From Nocardioides panzhihuensis (GTDB lineage Bacteria; Actinomycetota; Actinomycetes; Propionibacteriales; Nocardioidaceae), in the NCBI RefSeq assembly GCF_013408335.1, contig NZ_JACBZR010000001.1, positions 372,001-436,000 of the forward strand: a stretch of 64,000 nt of DNA, given 5' to 3'. The notes below the pieces were generated by a model. The model had not been told where the DNA came from, ran no database searches, and worked only from the letters and a program-made list of their open reading frames with translations. Of the stretch, positions 1 to 8,549 are shown piece after piece; position 1 is the stretch's first letter; each line of letters opens with the position of its first letter. A program made the position numbers and the translations under genes.

Positions 1-228
1 GGTCACCAGTCCGCAGTCCCTCAGGCAGGCGAGATGCTTCGAGACCGTGCTCTGCGCCAGGCCGAGGTGAGCGGTCAGGTCGACCACGCGGTGCTCGCCG
101 AGGGCGAGGTGTCGCAGGATCGCCAGGCGGGAGGGATCGGAGAACCCGTGGAACAGGCAGGCAGCGGCGCTCAGCGCGGCTGCCTCGTCCGTCGGATCGG
201 GAGTGCCCTCCGTGGCTGTCATCGTCAT
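1..228 (-). CDS. ArsR/SmtB-family HTH regulator (partial, cut at left edge)
   Basis: The reverse strand from an ATG at 228 reads 76 codons to the window edge without a stop. The protein begins MTMTATEGTPDPTDEAAAL and continues with FSDPSRLAILRHLA, then LGLAQSTVSKHLACLRDCGLV. The second part matches the recognition helix region of ArsR/SmtB winged-helix repressors, which respond to metals or redox and repress their own operons. A second in-frame ATG lies at 222. The sensing residues expected further downstream are off the window, although a Cys occurs in the CLRDC segment. It is divergent from the EPS genes and probably unrelated to them. Family assignment is confident; the ligand is unknown. 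Confidence 0.85.
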   Translation of the reverse strand, partial: MTMTATEGTPDPTDEAAALSAAACLFHGFSDPSRLAILRHLALGEHRVVDLTAHLGLAQSTVSKHLACLRDCGLVT

Positions 229-308
229 ACGGCGATGATAACTCCGAATATCGGTCTTTACGCAAGTCGTCGATGGTGTGCATCCGTCTTCGATCGCGCC
301 GTCCGGTC

Positions 309-324
309 TCCCGAATAGAGGGGA
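309..324. promoter_or_regulatory. EPS palindrome motif copy 1 (TCCCGAATAGAGGGGA)
   Basis: A 16-bp imperfect palindrome matching the recurring TCCCCnnATnnGGGGA pattern. It is centred about 97 bp upstream of the oxidoreductase start at 414, the first gene of the sugar-nucleotide operon. Function as an operator or promoter element is inferred from its recurrence at other EPS promoters. Confidence 0.5.
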
Positions 325-413
325 TAACCCCGTTGAACGGCCGGGTGGGATCGGCGGATCGCGTGTGATCTACCTCGAAGGCATCGATCGCCTATGTGGG
401 GAGAAGCACTGTC

Positions 414-1493
414 ATGACCGCACAGACGCCGCTGGGAGTGGCGGTGGTCGGGGCCGGCTACTGGGGGCCCAACCTGATCCGGAACTTTCGCAACGCACCG
501 GAATGGACGCTGGTCGCAGTGGTCGACCTGGATCTCGCCCGGGCCCGAGAGGTGATCGGCGGCAGCACCGAGGTGCTGGCCACGACCGACCTCGACGAGG
601 TCCTCGCGCGCGAGGACGTGGACGCGGTCGCGATCGCGACCCCGGCGCGGACGCACCGAGGGTTGGTGGAGCGGGCGCTGCGGGCCGGGAAGCACGTGCT
701 CGTCGAGAAGCCGCTGGCCGACGACGTCGAGTCGGGGAGGAGCATGGTCGAGGCCGCGCGGGCCAACGATCTCGTGCTGATGGCCGACCACACCTACTGC
801 TACACGCCGGTCGTGCAGAAGATCCGTGAGCTGGTCGAGGACGGGTCGCTCGGCGAGATCCTGTTCATCGACTCGGTGCGGATCAACCTCGGGCTGGTGC
901 AGCCCGATGTCGATGTCTTCTGGGATCTGGCGCCGCACGACCTCTCGATCCTCGACTTCATCCTGCCCGGCGGGCTGCGCCCCACGGGGGTGGCCGCGCA
1001 CGGCGCCGACCCGCTCAGGGCGGGCAAGGCCTGCGTCGGCTATCTGAGCCTGCCGCTGGAAGGCGGGGCGATGGCCCACGTCCACGTCAACTGGCTCAGC
1101 CCCACCAAGATCAGGCAGATGGTGATCGGCGGCAGCCGGCGCACGTTGGTCTGGGACGACCTCAACCCGCAGCAGCGGCTCAGCGTCTTCGACCGTGGCG
1201 TCGACCTGGTCCAGCAGAGCGTGGACCAGATCGAGCGAGCCGACCGCGCCGCGGCGACGATCTCCTACCGGCTGGGCGACACCTGGGCGCCGGCGCTGCC
1301 CGAGTACGAGGCCCTGTCCCGGATGGTCGGCGAGTTCGCCGGAGCGATCCGGGAAGGCCGTACGCCGCGCACCGACGGGGCCTCCGCGCTCCGTGTCCTC
1401 TCCGTCCTGGAGGCGGCGCAGACCAGCCTCCGAGCCCGCGGCGCCCTCGTCGAGGTGGCCGCCGAGACCCCGACCCTGGAGCTGATCCGATGA
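414..1493 (+). CDS. Gfo/Idh/MocA-family NAD(P)-dependent sugar-nucleotide oxidoreductase
   Basis: A 359-residue protein with an N-terminal Rossmann nucleotide-binding motif, VAVVGAGYWGPN at about residues 9-20, the family EKP signature near residues 98-100 and a conserved His in DLAPHDLSI. This is the usual length for the family. Members linked to polysaccharide loci (WlbA/WbpB type) oxidise the C3 hydroxyl of a UDP-sugar to give the keto substrate of a DegT aminotransferase. The downstream epimerase, aminotransferases and acetyltransferase fit that role. The ATG at 414 was preferred over an in-frame GTG at 396 because GGGAGAAG lies just upstream. The stop overlaps the next start by 4 bp. The exact substrate is unknown. 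Confidence 0.9.
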   Translation: MTAQTPLGVAVVGAGYWGPNLIRNFRNAPEWTLVAVVDLDLARAREVIGGSTEVLATTDLDEVLAREDVDAVAIATPARTHRGLVERALRAGKHVLVEKPLADDVESGRSMVEAARANDLVLMADHTYCYTPVVQKIRELVEDGSLGEILFIDSVRINLGLVQPDVDVFWDLAPHDLSILDFILPGGLRPTGVAAHGADPLRAGKACVGYLSLPLEGGAMAHVHVNWLSPTKIRQMVIGGSRRTLVWDDLNPQQRLSVFDRGVDLVQQSVDQIERADRAAATISYRLGDTWAPALPEYEALSRMVGEFAGAIREGRTPRTDGASALRVLSVLEAAQTSLRARGALVEVAAETPTLELIR

Positions 1494-2506
1494 CGTCCTC
1501 CCCCGACAACAAGCTCAGCGGTGCGAACGTCCTGGTGACCGGAGGCGCGGGCACGATCGCCTCCACCATCGTGGACCAGCTCCTCGACGAGGGGGTCGCG
1601 CACATCGACGTGCTCGACAGCCTGATCCGAGGTCGCAAGGCCAACCTCGACGACGCCCTCGCCTCCGGCCGGGTCACCCTGGTCGAGGGCGACATCCGCG
1701 ACCGCGACCTGGTCGGCGACCTGACCGCAGGCAAGGACCTGGTCTTCCACCAGGCCGCCATCCGCATCACCCTGTGCGCCGAGGAGCCGCGGCTGGCCAA
1801 CGAGGTGCTGGTCGACGGCACCTTCAACGTCGTCGAGGCCGCCGTCGACGCGGGTGTCTCGAAGCTGATCTACGCCTCCTCGGCCTCCGTCTTCGGGCTC
1901 GCCGAGGAGTTCCCGACGCCCGAGGGACACCACCACAACAACAACGACACCCTCTACGGGGCCGCGAAGTCCTACAACGAGGGGCTGGTGCGATCCTTCC
2001 GGGCGATGCACGGGCTCGACTACGTCGGGCTGCGCTACTTCAACGTCTACGGCCCGCGGATGGACGTCCACGGCGCCTACACCGAGGTGCTGGTGCGGTG
2101 GATGGAGCGGATCGCCGACGGCGAGCCGCCGCTGATCTTCGGCGACGGGCGCCAGACGATGGACTTCGTCTGCGTCCCCGACATCGCCCGGGCCAACATC
2201 CTGGCAGCCGCCTCCGAGGTGACCGAGGGCGTCTACAACATCGCCTCCGGCACCGAGACCTCGCTCTTGGAGCTGGCCGAGGCGCTGCTGCGGGCGATGG
2301 GCTCCCCGCTGGGGGTCGAGCACGGCCCCGAGCGCGCGGTCAACGGCGTCACCCGCCGGCTCGCCTCCATCTCCGCCGCCCGCGACGACCTCGGCTGGTC
2401 GCCGACGATCGGGCTCGAGGAGGGGCTGCGACAGCTGGTCGAGTGGTGGGCGCCGCTGCGCTCCGAGATCGCGGCGGGACGGGCTTTGAGCGGGGGAGGG
2501 TCGTGA
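1490..2506 (+). CDS. Extended-SDR NAD-dependent epimerase/dehydratase
   Basis: A 338-residue extended short-chain dehydrogenase of the UDP-glucose 4-epimerase/dTDP-glucose dehydratase type. It has the cofactor motif VTGGAGTIAS near the N-terminus (the usual FIG is TIA here), YASSASVFG as the active-site Ser region, and YGAAK with catalytic Tyr156 and Lys160. FNVYGPRMD and the later MDFVCVPDIA segment are typical of the family. It probably epimerises or dehydrates the sugar nucleotide that feeds the neighbouring aminotransferases. Its ATG overlaps the upstream stop and its stop overlaps the next GTG, so translation is coupled. Substrate unknown. Confidence 0.88.
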   Translation: MTSSPDNKLSGANVLVTGGAGTIASTIVDQLLDEGVAHIDVLDSLIRGRKANLDDALASGRVTLVEGDIRDRDLVGDLTAGKDLVFHQAAIRITLCAEEPRLANEVLVDGTFNVVEAAVDAGVSKLIYASSASVFGLAEEFPTPEGHHHNNNDTLYGAAKSYNEGLVRSFRAMHGLDYVGLRYFNVYGPRMDVHGAYTEVLVRWMERIADGEPPLIFGDGRQTMDFVCVPDIARANILAAASEVTEGVYNIASGTETSLLELAEALLRAMGSPLGVEHGPERAVNGVTRRLASISAARDDLGWSPTIGLEEGLRQLVEWWAPLRSEIAAGRALSGGGS

Positions 2507-4041
2507 GCCGTATCAGCGTGATGCAGCCCTGGCTGGGTGAGGAGGAGGTCGAGGCCGTCGCCGAGGTGCTCCGCTCCGGCTGGGTCGCCCAGGGGCCTCG
2601 CGTGGCCGAGTTCGAGCGCCGCTTCGCGGAGTCCCAGCAGGCTGCTCATGCCGTCGCCACCTCGAGCTGCACGACGGCGCTCCACCTGGCGCTGGTCGTG
2701 GCCGGGATACGTCCCGGCGACGACGTCGTCGTGCCGTCCTTCTCGTTCGTCGCGACCGCCAACGCGGCGGTCTACGTCGGCGCCCGGCCGGTCTTCGCAG
2801 ACGTCTCGCCGATCACCGGAAACCTCACTCCCGAGACGGTCCGGGCCGCGCTCACGCCGGCCACGAGCGCGGTCGTCCTGGTGGACCAGGGCGGGGTGCC
2901 GGCCGATCTGGACGCGATCCGGGAGGTCTGCGACCCGCTCGGCATCGTGGTCATCGAGGACGCCGCCTGCGCCGCCGGGTCGACCTACCGCGGCCGCCCC
3001 GTGGGTGCCGGTGCCGAGATCGCCGCCTGGTCCTTCCACCCGCGCAAGATCCTCACCACCGGCGAGGGCGGGATGCTCACCACCTCCCGCGCGGACTGGG
3101 CCGCGCGCGCTCGGAGGCTGCGCGAGCACGCGATGAGCGTCTCGGCCGCCGACCGGCACGCCAGCCTGGTCTCGCCGCCGGAGTCCTACGACGAGGTCGG
3201 GTTCAACTTCCGGATGACCGATATGCAGGCCGCGGTCGGCATCGTGCAGCTGTCACGGCTGCCCGAGGTGGTCGATCGGCGTCGTGAGCTGGCCGCGGTC
3301 TACGCGAAGGCGGTCGCCGAGATCGACGGGCTGCGCGCGGTCACGGATCCGGCTTGGGGGACAGGAAACTTCCAGTCGTTCTGGATCGAGGTCTGTCCTG
3401 GACCGGGGGTCTCGACAAGCTCGACCACCGGGGCGTCTGCTGGGTTCGAGGTCGGTCGTGGGACGGGGGTCTCGACAGGCTCGACCACCGGGGCGTCTGC
3501 TGGGTTCGAGGTCGGTCGTGGGACGGGGGTCTCGACAGGCTCGACCACCGGGGCGTCTGCTGGGTTCGACGTCGGTCGTGGGACGGGGGTCTCGACAGGC
3601 TCGACCACCGGGGCGTCTGCTGGGTTCGAGGTCGGTCGTGGGACGGGGGTCTCGACAGGCTCGACCACCGGCGAGACTGCGGGGTTCGAGGTCTGTCGTG
3701 GGACCGGGGTCTCGACGAGCTCGATCACCGGGGTGTCTGCTGGGTTCGAGGTCTGTCGGGGGACGGGGGTCTCGACGCGATCGAGCACAGTGTCGGCGGG
3801 AGGTGGGCCTGCGTACGGGATGGACCGTGAGGGGTTGCTGGGTGCGCTGGCCGAGGCCGGGATCTCCGCGCGCCGCGGGATCATGGCGGCACACCGGCAG
3901 CCTGCGTACGTCTCTTCGGGCGTCAGCCTCCCGGTCACCGAGCACCTCACCGACAACACCCTCATCCTGCCGCTCTTCCACCAGATGTCGGACTCGGAGC
4001 AGGCGCGGGTCGTCGAGGTACTTCGACAGGGGCGCCGGTGA
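2503..4041 (+). CDS. DegT/DnrJ/EryC1 PLP aminotransferase with in-frame 60-bp repeat insert
   Basis: A 512-residue sugar aminotransferase. The GTG start follows GGGGGAGGG and overlaps the epimerase stop. SFHPRKILTTGEGG carries the PLP Lys (Lys182), and the C-terminus AEAGISARRGIMAAHRQPAY is typical of the DegT family. Normal members have about 370-380 residues. The extra 135 or so, from about residue 295 to 432, are encoded by seven tandem copies of a 60-bp repeat giving VSTGSTTGASAGFEVGRGTG units. Both flanks (QSFWIEV before, YGMDREGLLGALAEAG after) belong to the standard fold, so the repeat expands a loop without breaking the frame. The enzyme presumably adds an amino group to a keto-sugar nucleotide. 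Whether it still folds and works is not known. Confidence 0.88.
   Translation: MSRISVMQPWLGEEEVEAVAEVLRSGWVAQGPRVAEFERRFAESQQAAHAVATSSCTTALHLALVVAGIRPGDDVVVPSFSFVATANAAVYVGARPVFADVSPITGNLTPETVRAALTPATSAVVLVDQGGVPADLDAIREVCDPLGIVVIEDAACAAGSTYRGRPVGAGAEIAAWSFHPRKILTTGEGGMLTTSRADWAARARRLREHAMSVSAADRHASLVSPPESYDEVGFNFRMTDMQAAVGIVQLSRLPEVVDRRRELAAVYAKAVAEIDGLRAVTDPAWGTGNFQSFWIEVCPGPGVSTSSTTGASAGFEVGRGTGVSTGSTTGASAGFEVGRGTGVSTGSTTGASAGFDVGRGTGVSTGSTTGASAGFEVGRGTGVSTGSTTGETAGFEVCRGTGVSTSSITGVSAGFEVCRGTGVSTRSSTVSAGGGPAYGMDREGLLGALAEAGISARRGIMAAHRQPAYVSSGVSLPVTEHLTDNTLILPLFHQMSDSEQARVVEVLRQGRR
3391..3790 (+). repeat. Seven-copy 60-bp tandem repeat inside the aminotransferase gene
   Basis: GGTCTCGAC recurs at 3408, 3468, 3528, 3588, 3648, 3708 and 3768, exactly 60 bp apart. 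The four copies starting at 3468-3648 are nearly identical; the first and last ones are diverged. Because 60 is divisible by three, every copy keeps the host reading frame. The start of each unit contains the same 22-bp element seen singly at 30019 and 31623. There are no spacers, so this is a minisatellite-like expansion of a dispersed repeat, not CRISPR. Confidence 0.95.
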
Positions 4042-4706
4042 CGACGCTCGTGCTCGTCGCCGCCGGTGGGTTGGCGGGTGAGGTCGCCGCGGCGGCCAGG
4101 TCCGGCGAGCTCCCCTACGACGAGATCGTCGCCGTCGACGACGACCCGGAGCGCCGGGGTCAGGTGATCGGCACCGCCGACGGGACCGGTGGTGTCAAGG
4201 TGATCGGACCGGTCGAGGTCGTCACCGACTGCGGTGATGACCTGGTCATCTGCGCCGGATCCGGGTCCACCCGGCGACGTGTCCATCGCCGGCTCAGCGG
4301 CTACGGGGTGGCGGCCGATCGCTACGCGACCATCCTCCACCCCACCGCCTCGGTGCCGCCCGGCTGCGAGATCGGCGCCGGCACCGTGCTGCTCGCCGGG
4401 GTCGTGCTGACCGCCGGCGTACGCGTCGGGCACCACGTCGTCGCGATGCCCAACGCCGTCCTCACCCACGACGACATCGTCGGCGACTACGCGACCATCT
4501 GCGCCGGGGTGACCCTCGGCGGCGAGGTCGTGATCGGCGAGGCCGCCTATCTCGGGATGAGCTCGTCGGTGCGTCAGCGCACCACCGTCGGAGCCGACTC
4601 CGTCCTCGGCATGGGAGCGGTCCTGCTCGAGGACCTGCCCGCCGGGGAGACCTGGGCCGGAGTGCCCGCCCGCCGTCTGAACTCACGTCAGGAGCTGATC
4701 TGGTGA
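4038..4706 (+). CDS. NeuD/WbpD-like sugar O/N-acyltransferase (left-handed beta-helix)
   Basis: A 222-residue protein starting at a GTG that overlaps the upstream stop by 4 bp. The N-terminus (TLVLVAAGGLAGEVAAAA) is a nucleotide-binding-like domain of the NeuD family. From about residue 95 there are hexapeptide repeats (ASVPPGCEIGAGTVLLAGVV and following), the signature of a left-handed beta-helix acyltransferase. The C-terminus ends WAGVPARRL, also typical. Such enzymes transfer acetyl from acetyl-CoA to the amino group made by the adjacent aminotransferase. The context supports N-acetylation of a sugar nucleotide, but the acceptor is inferred. Confidence 0.87.
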   Translation: MTTLVLVAAGGLAGEVAAAARSGELPYDEIVAVDDDPERRGQVIGTADGTGGVKVIGPVEVVTDCGDDLVICAGSGSTRRRVHRRLSGYGVAADRYATILHPTASVPPGCEIGAGTVLLAGVVLTAGVRVGHHVVAMPNAVLTHDDIVGDYATICAGVTLGGEVVIGEAAYLGMSSSVRQRTTVGADSVLGMGAVLLEDLPAGETWAGVPARRLNSRQELIW

Positions 4707-5812
4707 AGGTGCCGTTCGTCGACCTCGGGTCGCAGCAGTCAGAGATAGCAGACGAGGTACGCCTCGGCCTGGACCACGTCTTCGAGCGCACCGGCTTCGT
4801 GGGTGGGCCGGAGGTGACCGCCTTCGAGAAGGCCTATGCGAGCTTCGTCGGTGCTGGTCACTGCGTAGGCGTCGGCAACGGGACCGACGCGCTCGAGCTG
4901 GCCATGCGGGCGGTGGGGGTGCGGCCGGGTGGCGAGGTGATCGTGCCGGCCAACACCTTCATCGCGACCGCCGAGGCGGCCAGCCGGATCGGCGCGCTGC
5001 CGGTGCCCGTGGACGTCGACGAGTCGCAGTTGTTGATCGACCCGGCCGCCGTGGAGCGGGCGATCACGCCGCGTACGCAGGCGATCGTGCCGGTGCATCT
5101 GTTCGGGCAGACCGCGTTCGTCGAGCAGCTGCTCCCGCTCGCCTCCGCGGCGGGAATCCCGGTGATCGAGGACGCAGCGCAGTCCCAGGGCGCGCAGCGC
5201 AACGGCCGCGGGAGCGGCTCGCTCACCGCCGCGGCGGCGACCAGCTTCTACCCCGGCAAGAACCTCGGCGCGGCGGGCGACGCGGGCGCGGTGACCACCT
5301 CCGACCCGGAGATCGCCCGGACGGTCCGGCTGCTCGCGGCGCACGGCTCGGAGACGAAGTACGTCCACGAGGTCGTCGGCATGAACTCCCGCCTCGACAC
5401 GGTCCAGGCGGTCGTGCTGTCCGCGAAGCTTGCTCGCCTGGAGAAGTGGAACGAGCTGCGCCGCGAGGCGGCCGACCGCTATCACGTCCTTCTCGACGGG
5501 ATCCGTGGAGTTCGTCTGCCCGAGTCCGCGCCGGGCAACCTCGACGTCTGGCATCTCTACGTCGTCCGGGTCGCCGACCGCGACCGGGTGCTCGAGGCGC
5601 TGCTGGAGGCCGGGATCGGCACCGGGATCCACTATCCGTTCCCGGTGCATCTGACCGCGGCGTACGCCTCGTTGGGGTTCGGTGAGGGCTCCTTCCCGGT
5701 CGCGGAGCGGGCGGCGGGCGAGATCCTGTCGCTGCCGATGTTCCCGCACCTGAGCCCGGAGCAGCAGGAGTACGTCGCCGAGGTGCTCGCTGCGGCGGTG
5801 GAGCATGGGTGA
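4703..5812 (+). CDS. DegT/DnrJ/EryC1 PLP-dependent sugar aminotransferase
   Basis: A 369-residue enzyme of normal family length. It begins KVPFVDLGSQ and contains SFYPGKNLGAAGDAGA with PLP Lys186; VIEDAAQSQGA is the conserved Asp segment binding the cofactor. The C-terminal IGTGIHYPFPVHLTAAY is typical of the WecE/WbpE/QdtB group, which aminate C3 or C4 of keto-sugar nucleotides. The GTG start overlaps the acetyltransferase stop by 4 bp and the stop overlaps the next gene by 8 bp, so it sits in one coupled operon. It is a second aminotransferase beside the repeat-bearing one, which suggests a diamino sugar or two different amino sugars. Confidence 0.93.
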   Translation: MKVPFVDLGSQQSEIADEVRLGLDHVFERTGFVGGPEVTAFEKAYASFVGAGHCVGVGNGTDALELAMRAVGVRPGGEVIVPANTFIATAEAASRIGALPVPVDVDESQLLIDPAAVERAITPRTQAIVPVHLFGQTAFVEQLLPLASAAGIPVIEDAAQSQGAQRNGRGSGSLTAAAATSFYPGKNLGAAGDAGAVTTSDPEIARTVRLLAAHGSETKYVHEVVGMNSRLDTVQAVVLSAKLARLEKWNELRREAADRYHVLLDGIRGVRLPESAPGNLDVWHLYVVRVADRDRVLEALLEAGIGTGIHYPFPVHLTAAYASLGFGEGSFPVAERAAGEILSLPMFPHLSPEQQEYVAEVLAAAVEHG

Positions 5813-6980
5813 GGTGCGTACCCCGGTCTCGATCGTCTGCGTCTACAACGACCCGGCGGTGCTGGAGTCGTGCCTGGCGGCGTCGGTCAAGGCAGGCCAC
5901 CCGTCACGGCAGACGGAGGTGATCGCCGTCGACAACGTCTCGGGTGCGTTCGCGAGCGCCGGCGCGGCGCTGAACCACGGCGCCCGGCTGGCTCGCAACG
6001 AGGTCGTCGTCTTCGTCCACCAAGACGTCTACCTGCAGTCGCTGCCCGCGCTCGAGACCGCCGCCGCGACGCTTCTCTCCCAACCGGCGATCGGCGTGCT
6101 GGGTGCGGTCGGTGTCAGCCGTCGCGGCGAGGTCATCGGTGCGATGCGCGACCGGGTCGTCCCGCTCGGCCGGTCCGCCTCGGTCCCGGCGGACGTCGAC
6201 TCGCTCGACGAGGTGCTCTTCCTGGTCTCCCGATCGCAGGTGCTGCGCGAGCCGCTCTCGGAGTCGCCCGACCTCGCCTGGCACGCGTACGCAGTCGAGT
6301 ACTGCCTCCGGATGCGCGCCTCCGGGCGTCGCGCCGCGGCCCTCGACATCCCGCTGACCCACAACAGCATGACCACCAACCTCGCCCGTCTCGACGTCGC
6401 CCACCGCAGCGTCGGCCGGACCTATGCCGGGCTGGTGCCCGTGCGCACGACGTGTGGCATCGTCGCCGGCGAGCGCGGCGCCGCGACCATGTCCTGGCCG
6501 GCCCGGCGGGCTCGTGGGGCCCGGACGTTCTGGGGCGAGTCCGTGCACGCCCATCGGGTGACCCGCACGCTGCGTGGAGCGGGGACGCCGCGGGGTCAGG
6601 TGGTGCTCGCCGACATCCGGCTGCTCGTCGACGATGCCGCCCGGCTCGCCGGCAGCTCCTCCATCCGCGTCGTCGATCCCTCCCGCGACGGCGCCGTCTC
6701 CGAGGCCGGCGGGATGGAGCGCAACGGCCTCACCTTCTCCGCGGCCACCCTCCGCTGGCCCGGCGTCGTCGCCGCCGTCGCCGCGGCCACCCCCGGCGAG
6801 CTCCTCCTCGTCGCCGGCTTGAGAGCCGAGGAGATCGCTCCGCTGGCCGCCACCACGACCGGCCCCTACGTCGTCGGACTCGCGCGTGACGCCGGCCTCT
6901 GGCTCCTCTTCGGCGCCGAGCCGGGCGCGCTGGCGCCGTTGTGGAGTCGGCCGCGGAATCGGGCGTTCTTCATGTTGTGA
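5805..6980 (+). CDS. Family 2-like glycosyltransferase
   Basis: A 391-residue protein. The first half has a GT-A/GT2 pattern: VSIVCVYNDPAVLESCL, an ALNHGARLARNEVVVFVHQDVYL segment around the nucleotide-sugar binding region, and conserved spacing to AWHAYAVEYCLRMRASG. The second half, after about residue 220, is not recognised and may be an accessory domain. No membrane helices are obvious, so it probably acts at the cytoplasmic membrane face, adding a sugar to a lipid-linked EPS intermediate. It overlaps the aminotransferase by 8 bp and its TGA lies in a palindrome shared with the convergent gene. Donor and acceptor are unknown. Confidence 0.75.
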   Translation: MGEVRTPVSIVCVYNDPAVLESCLAASVKAGHPSRQTEVIAVDNVSGAFASAGAALNHGARLARNEVVVFVHQDVYLQSLPALETAAATLLSQPAIGVLGAVGVSRRGEVIGAMRDRVVPLGRSASVPADVDSLDEVLFLVSRSQVLREPLSESPDLAWHAYAVEYCLRMRASGRRAAALDIPLTHNSMTTNLARLDVAHRSVGRTYAGLVPVRTTCGIVAGERGAATMSWPARRARGARTFWGESVHAHRVTRTLRGAGTPRGQVVLADIRLLVDDAARLAGSSSIRVVDPSRDGAVSEAGGMERNGLTFSAATLRWPGVVAAVAAATPGELLLVAGLRAEEIAPLAATTTGPYVVGLARDAGLWLLFGAEPGALAPLWSRPRNRAFFML

Positions 6981-7002
6981 TACCCGCTCGAGCGGGTATC
7001 AC
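6977..7002. terminator. Perfect 26-bp palindrome holding both convergent stop codons
   Basis: The left arm GTGATACCCGCTC is followed directly by its exact reverse complement. The plus-strand gene's TGA (6978-6980) and the minus-strand gene's TGA (complement of 6999-7001) occupy symmetrical positions in the two arms. No U-tract is visible. It is probably a bidirectional RNA hairpin that ends or stabilises both transcripts. Confidence 0.75.
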
Positions 7003-8549
7003 GCCACCCGGCGGCGCAGCCGCCCCCGGAGCGCCGCGGCGGCCCACTCGGGGGCGAGGTCGCGGACGCGGCCGGCGCCGCCGCGGCGGGTCTGGCGCCA
7101 CATCGAGATCCGGTCGGGGAGCGGCATGGCGCCGAGGAGCCCGGCGGTGATGTCGGCGCCGGAGCGGCTGAACGGGTTGGTCGCCTGGACGGAGACGGTG
7201 AGCAGGTCGAGGTGGCCGCGGCCGCGTACGGGCGCGAGCAGGTCGTCCTGGAGCCGCTGCGGCACCTGGTAGAGCGACTCGGCGGCCTCGACCCAGCCGG
7301 GACCGGTGTGGCACTCGAGGATCGCCTGGGCGATCGCGGTGCCACGCGAGACCCGCTCGCGCGGTCGACGGACCAGGTCGAGAAGGGTGTCGCGAAGCTG
7401 CTCGAAGGAGCTGGGTCGCAGCATCAGGTGGTCGATCCCGGGGGAGTCCGAGCCCCACACCGCGCACTCGGGCCGGTGGCCGCGGTAGGTGACCACCGGG
7501 TTGGCCAGACCGCCGGACTCGAGCAGCGAGGTGAGCCCGGCGAACGGGAACGAGTCGAGATAGACGTCGGCGGCGTGGTGGAGCGGGGCGACGTCGGGGA
7601 GCATGCCGACGGCCTGGATCCGGCCGGACGTACGCCGCGCCAAGCCGGCCCACGGCTCCGACTCCGGGTCAGGGCCGGCGACCCGCCACTGCAGCCGCGG
7701 CTCGGCAGCCACCGCGGCCTCGACCGCCGCCAGGTAGGTGTCGCCGCCCTGGAACTTGCTCGGGTCCGCCGCGGTGACGACCAGGACGTCGGCCGCATCC
7801 ACTCCCCACTGCGGCTTCGCGGTCTCCCGGCGCTTCATCCGGCCCTTGACGGCGAGCGGCCGGTTGCGGACGACCGACCTTCCCATCGGCAGGCCGCGGC
7901 GGTGCAGAGCGAGCTCCTGGCCGCTGCGACGCAGGTGCACGACCCGGTCATAGGCCCGCACGCCGACCCAGAAGACGTGGTCGGTGTTGTCGATGTAGAC
8001 CACGGGCGGAAGACCCCGGCGGTCGGCGAAGGCGAGCGCGGGGACCACGTCGAAGGGGTGGCAGTGGGAGATGACCAGGTCGGCGGTCGAGGCGAGCGCA
8101 CGCAGCCGGGCAGCGCGGTGGAGCAGGCTCCCGGGCGTCGTGTCGAGCATGGTCAGAGCGACCCGGTCCCCGAGCCGGGACGTGATCTTGGCCGGCACCG
8201 GCGAGGTCATCTGGCGCGTGGCGACGATCTCGTGAGAGCGCTCGCCGAGCTGGTCGGTCCAGCCGGCGATGATCTGGGTGTGCCCGCCGCTCTGGTACAT
8301 CTGCGTGACCACGTGCAGCGTACGCAGCGGGCGAGCCGGCACCGGCACCGACGGGAGCGAGCGGCCCAGCTCGGCGAGCAGCAGCTCGAGCGGTTCGTAC
8401 GCGAACCAGCCGGTGTGGTTGCCCCAGGCGAACTCGGCAGCGGCCTGCGCCAGGGCGGCCGCGCGCCGTGGACGTCGGCTCCCGGCGGCCGCGGCCGCGG
8501 CGTACATCTGCTCCAGGGCGTCGTGGTTGGCGTCGAGACGGTCAGACAT
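6999..8549 (-). CDS. GT-B fold (family 4-like) glycosyltransferase
   Basis: A 516-residue protein. A helical N-terminal stretch of about 75 residues precedes TLHVVTQMYQSGGHTQIIAGW, a Rossmann-like GT-B start with the GGH loop typical of family 4. The C-terminal half has VLVVTAADPSKFQGGDTYLAAV and later DVYLDSFPFAGLTSLLESG, the acidic donor-binding region expected in GT4 proteins. It overlaps the upstream flippase by 8 bp, so it is likely co-expressed with that gene and the Wzz-like gene before it. It probably transfers a sugar to the lipid-linked EPS repeat unit. The sugar is unknown. Confidence 0.8.
   Translation of the reverse strand: MSDRLDANHDALEQMYAAAAAAGSRRPRRAAALAQAAAEFAWGNHTGWFAYEPLELLLAELGRSLPSVPVPARPLRTLHVVTQMYQSGGHTQIIAGWTDQLGERSHEIVATRQMTSPVPAKITSRLGDRVALTMLDTTPGSLLHRAARLRALASTADLVISHCHPFDVVPALAFADRRGLPPVVYIDNTDHVFWVGVRAYDRVVHLRRSGQELALHRRGLPMGRSVVRNRPLAVKGRMKRRETAKPQWGVDAADVLVVTAADPSKFQGGDTYLAAVEAAVAAEPRLQWRVAGPDPESEPWAGLARRTSGRIQAVGMLPDVAPLHHAADVYLDSFPFAGLTSLLESGGLANPVVTYRGHRPECAVWGSDSPGIDHLMLRPSSFEQLRDTLLDLVRRPRERVSRGTAIAQAILECHTGPGWVEAAESLYQVPQRLQDDLLAPVRGRGHLDLLTVSVQATNPFSRSGADITAGLLGAMPLPDRISMWRQTRRGGAGRVRDLAPEWAAAALRGRLRRRVA

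Noticed and set aside
258..1085. A 275-codon minus-strand ORF
   Set aside because: It mirrors the Gfo/Idh oxidoreductase gene and shows no domain or plausible start signal.
3391..3790. Possible CRISPR or pseudogene-causing insertion
   Set aside because: The 60-bp units are back to back without spacers, and the reading frame stays open from start to stop of the aminotransferase.
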